Source: CAJXOW01 sp964421495
GTDB taxonomy: Bacteria > Bacteroidota > Rhodothermia > Balneolales > Balneolaceae
Assembly (NCBI GenBank): GCA_964421495.1
Contig: CAYQXO010000073.1
Location: 1 to 14,846 of the forward strand
Direction: 5' to 3'
Length of the DNA stretch: 14,846 bases
Position numbers and translations under genes: made by a program. Of the stretch, positions 12,944 through 14,846 are shown piece after piece; positions within the stretch are counted from its first letter, which is position 1, and every line of letters begins with the position of its first letter. The notes beneath the pieces are model-generated. The model was not told where the DNA came from, ran no database searches, and was given only the letters and a program-made list of their open reading frames with translations.

Positions 12944-14635
12944 ATGGATTCCAGGACAGAAACAGGGGTATGCTTATCATTTTTTTCAAGATGGATGTTT
13001 TTCCGAGTGACGGGCGTGATGTTTGTCGCGTTGCTCCTGCTGTTTGGATGGACCGGCCGGGGAAGTGCCCAGATTGTTTCAGAACCGGACTGGGGGACGC
13101 AGTTGAATGGCCGGCAGATCGAAATCCCCGCGTTGCAGACCCAAAACGCGCAATACAAAGGCTCGTCGGCGACGAATACGCAGTCGTTTCAATCTGCAAA
13201 AGATCATTTTACCCCGCGCAATACGGGCGGTAACGGGCTGTCCGACTACTTCGTGAAGGATCTGTTTGTGGATTCGAATAACCGGCTTTTTGTGACGGTC
13301 CACAACTGGCTGGGCCACTATATTGATGTCTTCGACGGCAACTCCTGGCAGCATATCGATGTCGGCAAGGAGCTTACCGCCCCGCCCATGGATATCGCGG
13401 AGGACGGGTCGGGCAACCTCTGGTTTGGGACGAAACGGGGCGTGTTTGCGTTGACGTCCGATCTTGCCCCGACGGATACGGTGGATCTATCCGGGTTGAC
13501 GGGCCTATCCGACAGGGCGGGTCACCTGGAGGTGGGAGGCGACGGACGGCTGTGGGTGACCGGCTTTTTCGGGGTGGGTCGGTATGACGGCTCCTCCTGG
13601 AGCTATTTCGACGGGAACGTCGGACTGGCGTACACCTACGTCTGGAAAGTGCATGCGGCCGCGGACGGGACGGTCTGGTTCGGGACGACCGAGGGTGGTC
13701 TCACTTATTGGGAGAACGGCGATTTCAAGATTATGAATCAATACGGCACGTTCTTCGGAGAATCGATCTTCGAAGACAGCCGGGGTCATATGTGGTTTGG
13801 ATCCAACGGCGGAGAGAAGCCGGGAGTTCTTCAGTACGACGGCATCTCCTTCACCCGGCACGATACGATCGCCGGCGTAATCGGTCCCCGGGTCACCTCC
13901 TTCGCCGAAGACGACAACGGACATATCATTGCGGCCACCTCAGGCAGCGATTTCAGCGGGTTTGCCCGCTACGACACCGCCGCGGGGACCTGGAGCTCCT
14001 GGCAGCCGCATCCCGATAAAGATATTTTTGGCGCGGAAATCCACTCCGGTCCCTCGAACAACGTGTGGATTCCGGCCGACGACAGCCTTTACAAATGGGA
14101 CGGCCAACAGCTCGAAAGCTTCGCCTCCTACGCCGAAAATCCCCTCCCCGCCCGGCACGTGGAAGTCGATCCCTCGGGTCACGTCTGGATCGGCAGCGGC
14201 CAGGATCTCTACGTTTTCGACGGGGAAACCTGGGAACACAAGAGCAGGGGTCCCAGAGTCTATGATATCACCCACGGTCCCGACGGAGATACCTGGGTCG
14301 GCACCTACCTTAACGGCGTTTACAAATACGAACACGAGGAGATAGTGGCCATCGACGACGAAGAGGCACCCCGGAACATATCCCTCGGACAAAACTATCC
14401 CAATCCCTTCAATCCCTCCACGCAGATCGAATTCACCCTCCCCCGGTCCGGCCAGGTGACCCTCGGCGTCTATAACCTGCTGGGACAGCAAGTCGCCACG
14501 CTCATCGACGGCACGCGCCCCGCCGGCACCCACCAGGTCACCTTCGACGCGGGCGAGCTCTCCAGCGGACTTTACCTCTACCGCCTGGAAACCGAACATT
14601 ACAGTCGCACGCGGAAGATGATGCTGGTTAAGTAG
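12944..14635 (+). CDS. Secreted two-component-regulator-propeller protein with type IX sorting domain
   Basis: A 563-residue extracytoplasmic protein. A hydrophobic segment (about 24-36) and cleavage near GSAQ (40-43) form a signal peptide; an alternative start at 12995 would shorten its N-region. Residues about 85-475 consist of at least seven repeats of the kind DG.GNLWFGT...YDG..W.. (DGSGNLWFGTKRGV, AADGTVWFGTTEGG, DSRGHMWFGSNGG, DPSGHVWIGSGQD, GPDGDTWVGTYLNG), the Reg_prop propeller motif found in hybrid sensors. Here no membrane helix, kinase or HTH follows. Instead the last 86 residues are a type IX secretion sorting domain (NYPNPFNPSTQIEFTLP near 478, ending RKMMLVK). It should be exported across the outer membrane and anchored or released. 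The ATG at 12944 follows AAAAGAG at short distance. Confidence 0.85.
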   Translation: MDSRTETGVCLSFFSRWMFFRVTGVMFVALLLLFGWTGRGSAQIVSEPDWGTQLNGRQIEIPALQTQNAQYKGSSATNTQSFQSAKDHFTPRNTGGNGLSDYFVKDLFVDSNNRLFVTVHNWLGHYIDVFDGNSWQHIDVGKELTAPPMDIAEDGSGNLWFGTKRGVFALTSDLAPTDTVDLSGLTGLSDRAGHLEVGGDGRLWVTGFFGVGRYDGSSWSYFDGNVGLAYTYVWKVHAAADGTVWFGTTEGGLTYWENGDFKIMNQYGTFFGESIFEDSRGHMWFGSNGGEKPGVLQYDGISFTRHDTIAGVIGPRVTSFAEDDNGHIIAATSGSDFSGFARYDTAAGTWSSWQPHPDKDIFGAEIHSGPSNNVWIPADDSLYKWDGQQLESFASYAENPLPARHVEVDPSGHVWIGSGQDLYVFDGETWEHKSRGPRVYDITHGPDGDTWVGTYLNGVYKYEHEEIVAIDDEEAPRNISLGQNYPNPFNPSTQIEFTLPRSGQVTLGVYNLLGQQVATLIDGTRPAGTHQVTFDAGELSSGLYLYRLETEHYSRTRKMMLVK

Positions 14636-14747
14636 GGAATTAAAAATATTGTAAGTATTTCCTGCCTGCTTTATCCAAGTAGAGAGAGTAAATAATCAAG
14701 AGACATAAAATCCCCTCTCTATAAAATATGACAATAATATCATATTC

Positions 14748-14846
14748 ATGGCCGTTTATAAAGAGACGTTAAATGGTATTGTGGTAAAGATACACAATGT
14801 GGATCATCCGCCGCCGCATTGTCATGCATATATTAACCAAAAAGAT
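14748..14846 (+). CDS. DUF4160-like protein, N-terminal part (cut by window end)
   Basis: 33 codons are visible before the window ends. The reading MAVYKETLNGIVVKIHN followed by VDHPPPHCHAYIN matches the HPPPHxH signature of the DUF4160 family, small proteins usually encoded next to a DUF2442 gene in toxin-antitoxin-like pairs. The partner would lie beyond the window. There is no clear ribosome binding site before the ATG at 14748. Confidence 0.7.
   Translation, partial: MAVYKETLNGIVVKIHNVDHPPPHCHAYINQKD

Noticed and set aside
13940..14599. 219-codon minus-strand ORF
   Set aside because: It is antisense to the propeller gene, whose repeats and sorting domain are unmistakable; its composition is that of a reversed frame.
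14678..14722. TAGAGAG / CTCTCTA hairpin after the propeller gene
   Set aside because: The 7-bp stem has a loop of nearly 30 bases and no T-run, so it is too weak to call a terminator.

Overview
The window looks like a piece of a chromosome from a Bacteroidota/FCB-group bacterium, most likely Balneolota or Rhodothermota. The clearest evidence is a C-terminal type IX secretion sorting domain of the 'NYPNPFNPST...' type on a secreted propeller protein. A UpxY-like NusG paralogue, a lipoprotein with an acidic +2/+3 sequence and generally weak Shine-Dalgarno sites also fit. The lineage is an inference; there is no rRNA or tRNA in the window.

The layout alternates between GC-richer, core-like genes and AT-rich islets of small genes. 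From left to right: (1) a membrane-bound nucleotide-sugar epimerase/dehydratase (5' end outside the window), a repeat-bearing spacer and a UpxY-type antiterminator. (2) An AT-rich islet at about 2.8-4.2 kb with a small minus-strand gene of unknown family, a truncated Panacea/SocA-like gene and an intact VapBC-type toxin-antitoxin pair. (3) UDP-glucose 6-dehydrogenase (ugd), which fits with (1) as surface polysaccharide precursor genes. (4) A second AT-rich islet at about 5.5-8.4 kb: an orphan DUF433 antitoxin, small basic ORFs, an orphan HTH antitoxin with an inverted-repeat operator, a second copy of the VapBC cassette whose toxin is destroyed by a 229-bp deletion, and an unrecognised minus-strand two-gene cassette. 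(5) A GC-richer lipoprotein, a strong terminator, an array of degenerate 29-bp repeats and a predicted outer-membrane protein. (6) A third AT-rich islet at about 10.8-12 kb with a paralogue of the small gene in islet 2 and an overlapping pair of a HEPN-like protein and an uncharacterised protein. (7) Two small hypothetical genes, the secreted propeller protein, and the start of a DUF4160 gene cut by the window edge.

The window therefore resembles a polysaccharide/envelope region into which small toxin-antitoxin-like modules have repeatedly been inserted, duplicated and eroded. The best candidates for something undescribed are the paralogous small-protein family (2812-3036 and 10804-11037, about 55% identical), the two-gene cassette at 7042-7780, and the HEPN plus unknown-partner module at 11184-11944. 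The clearest evolutionary story is the duplicated VapBC cassette. One copy has lost its toxin through a deletion between 9-bp direct repeats while its antitoxin stays almost unchanged.
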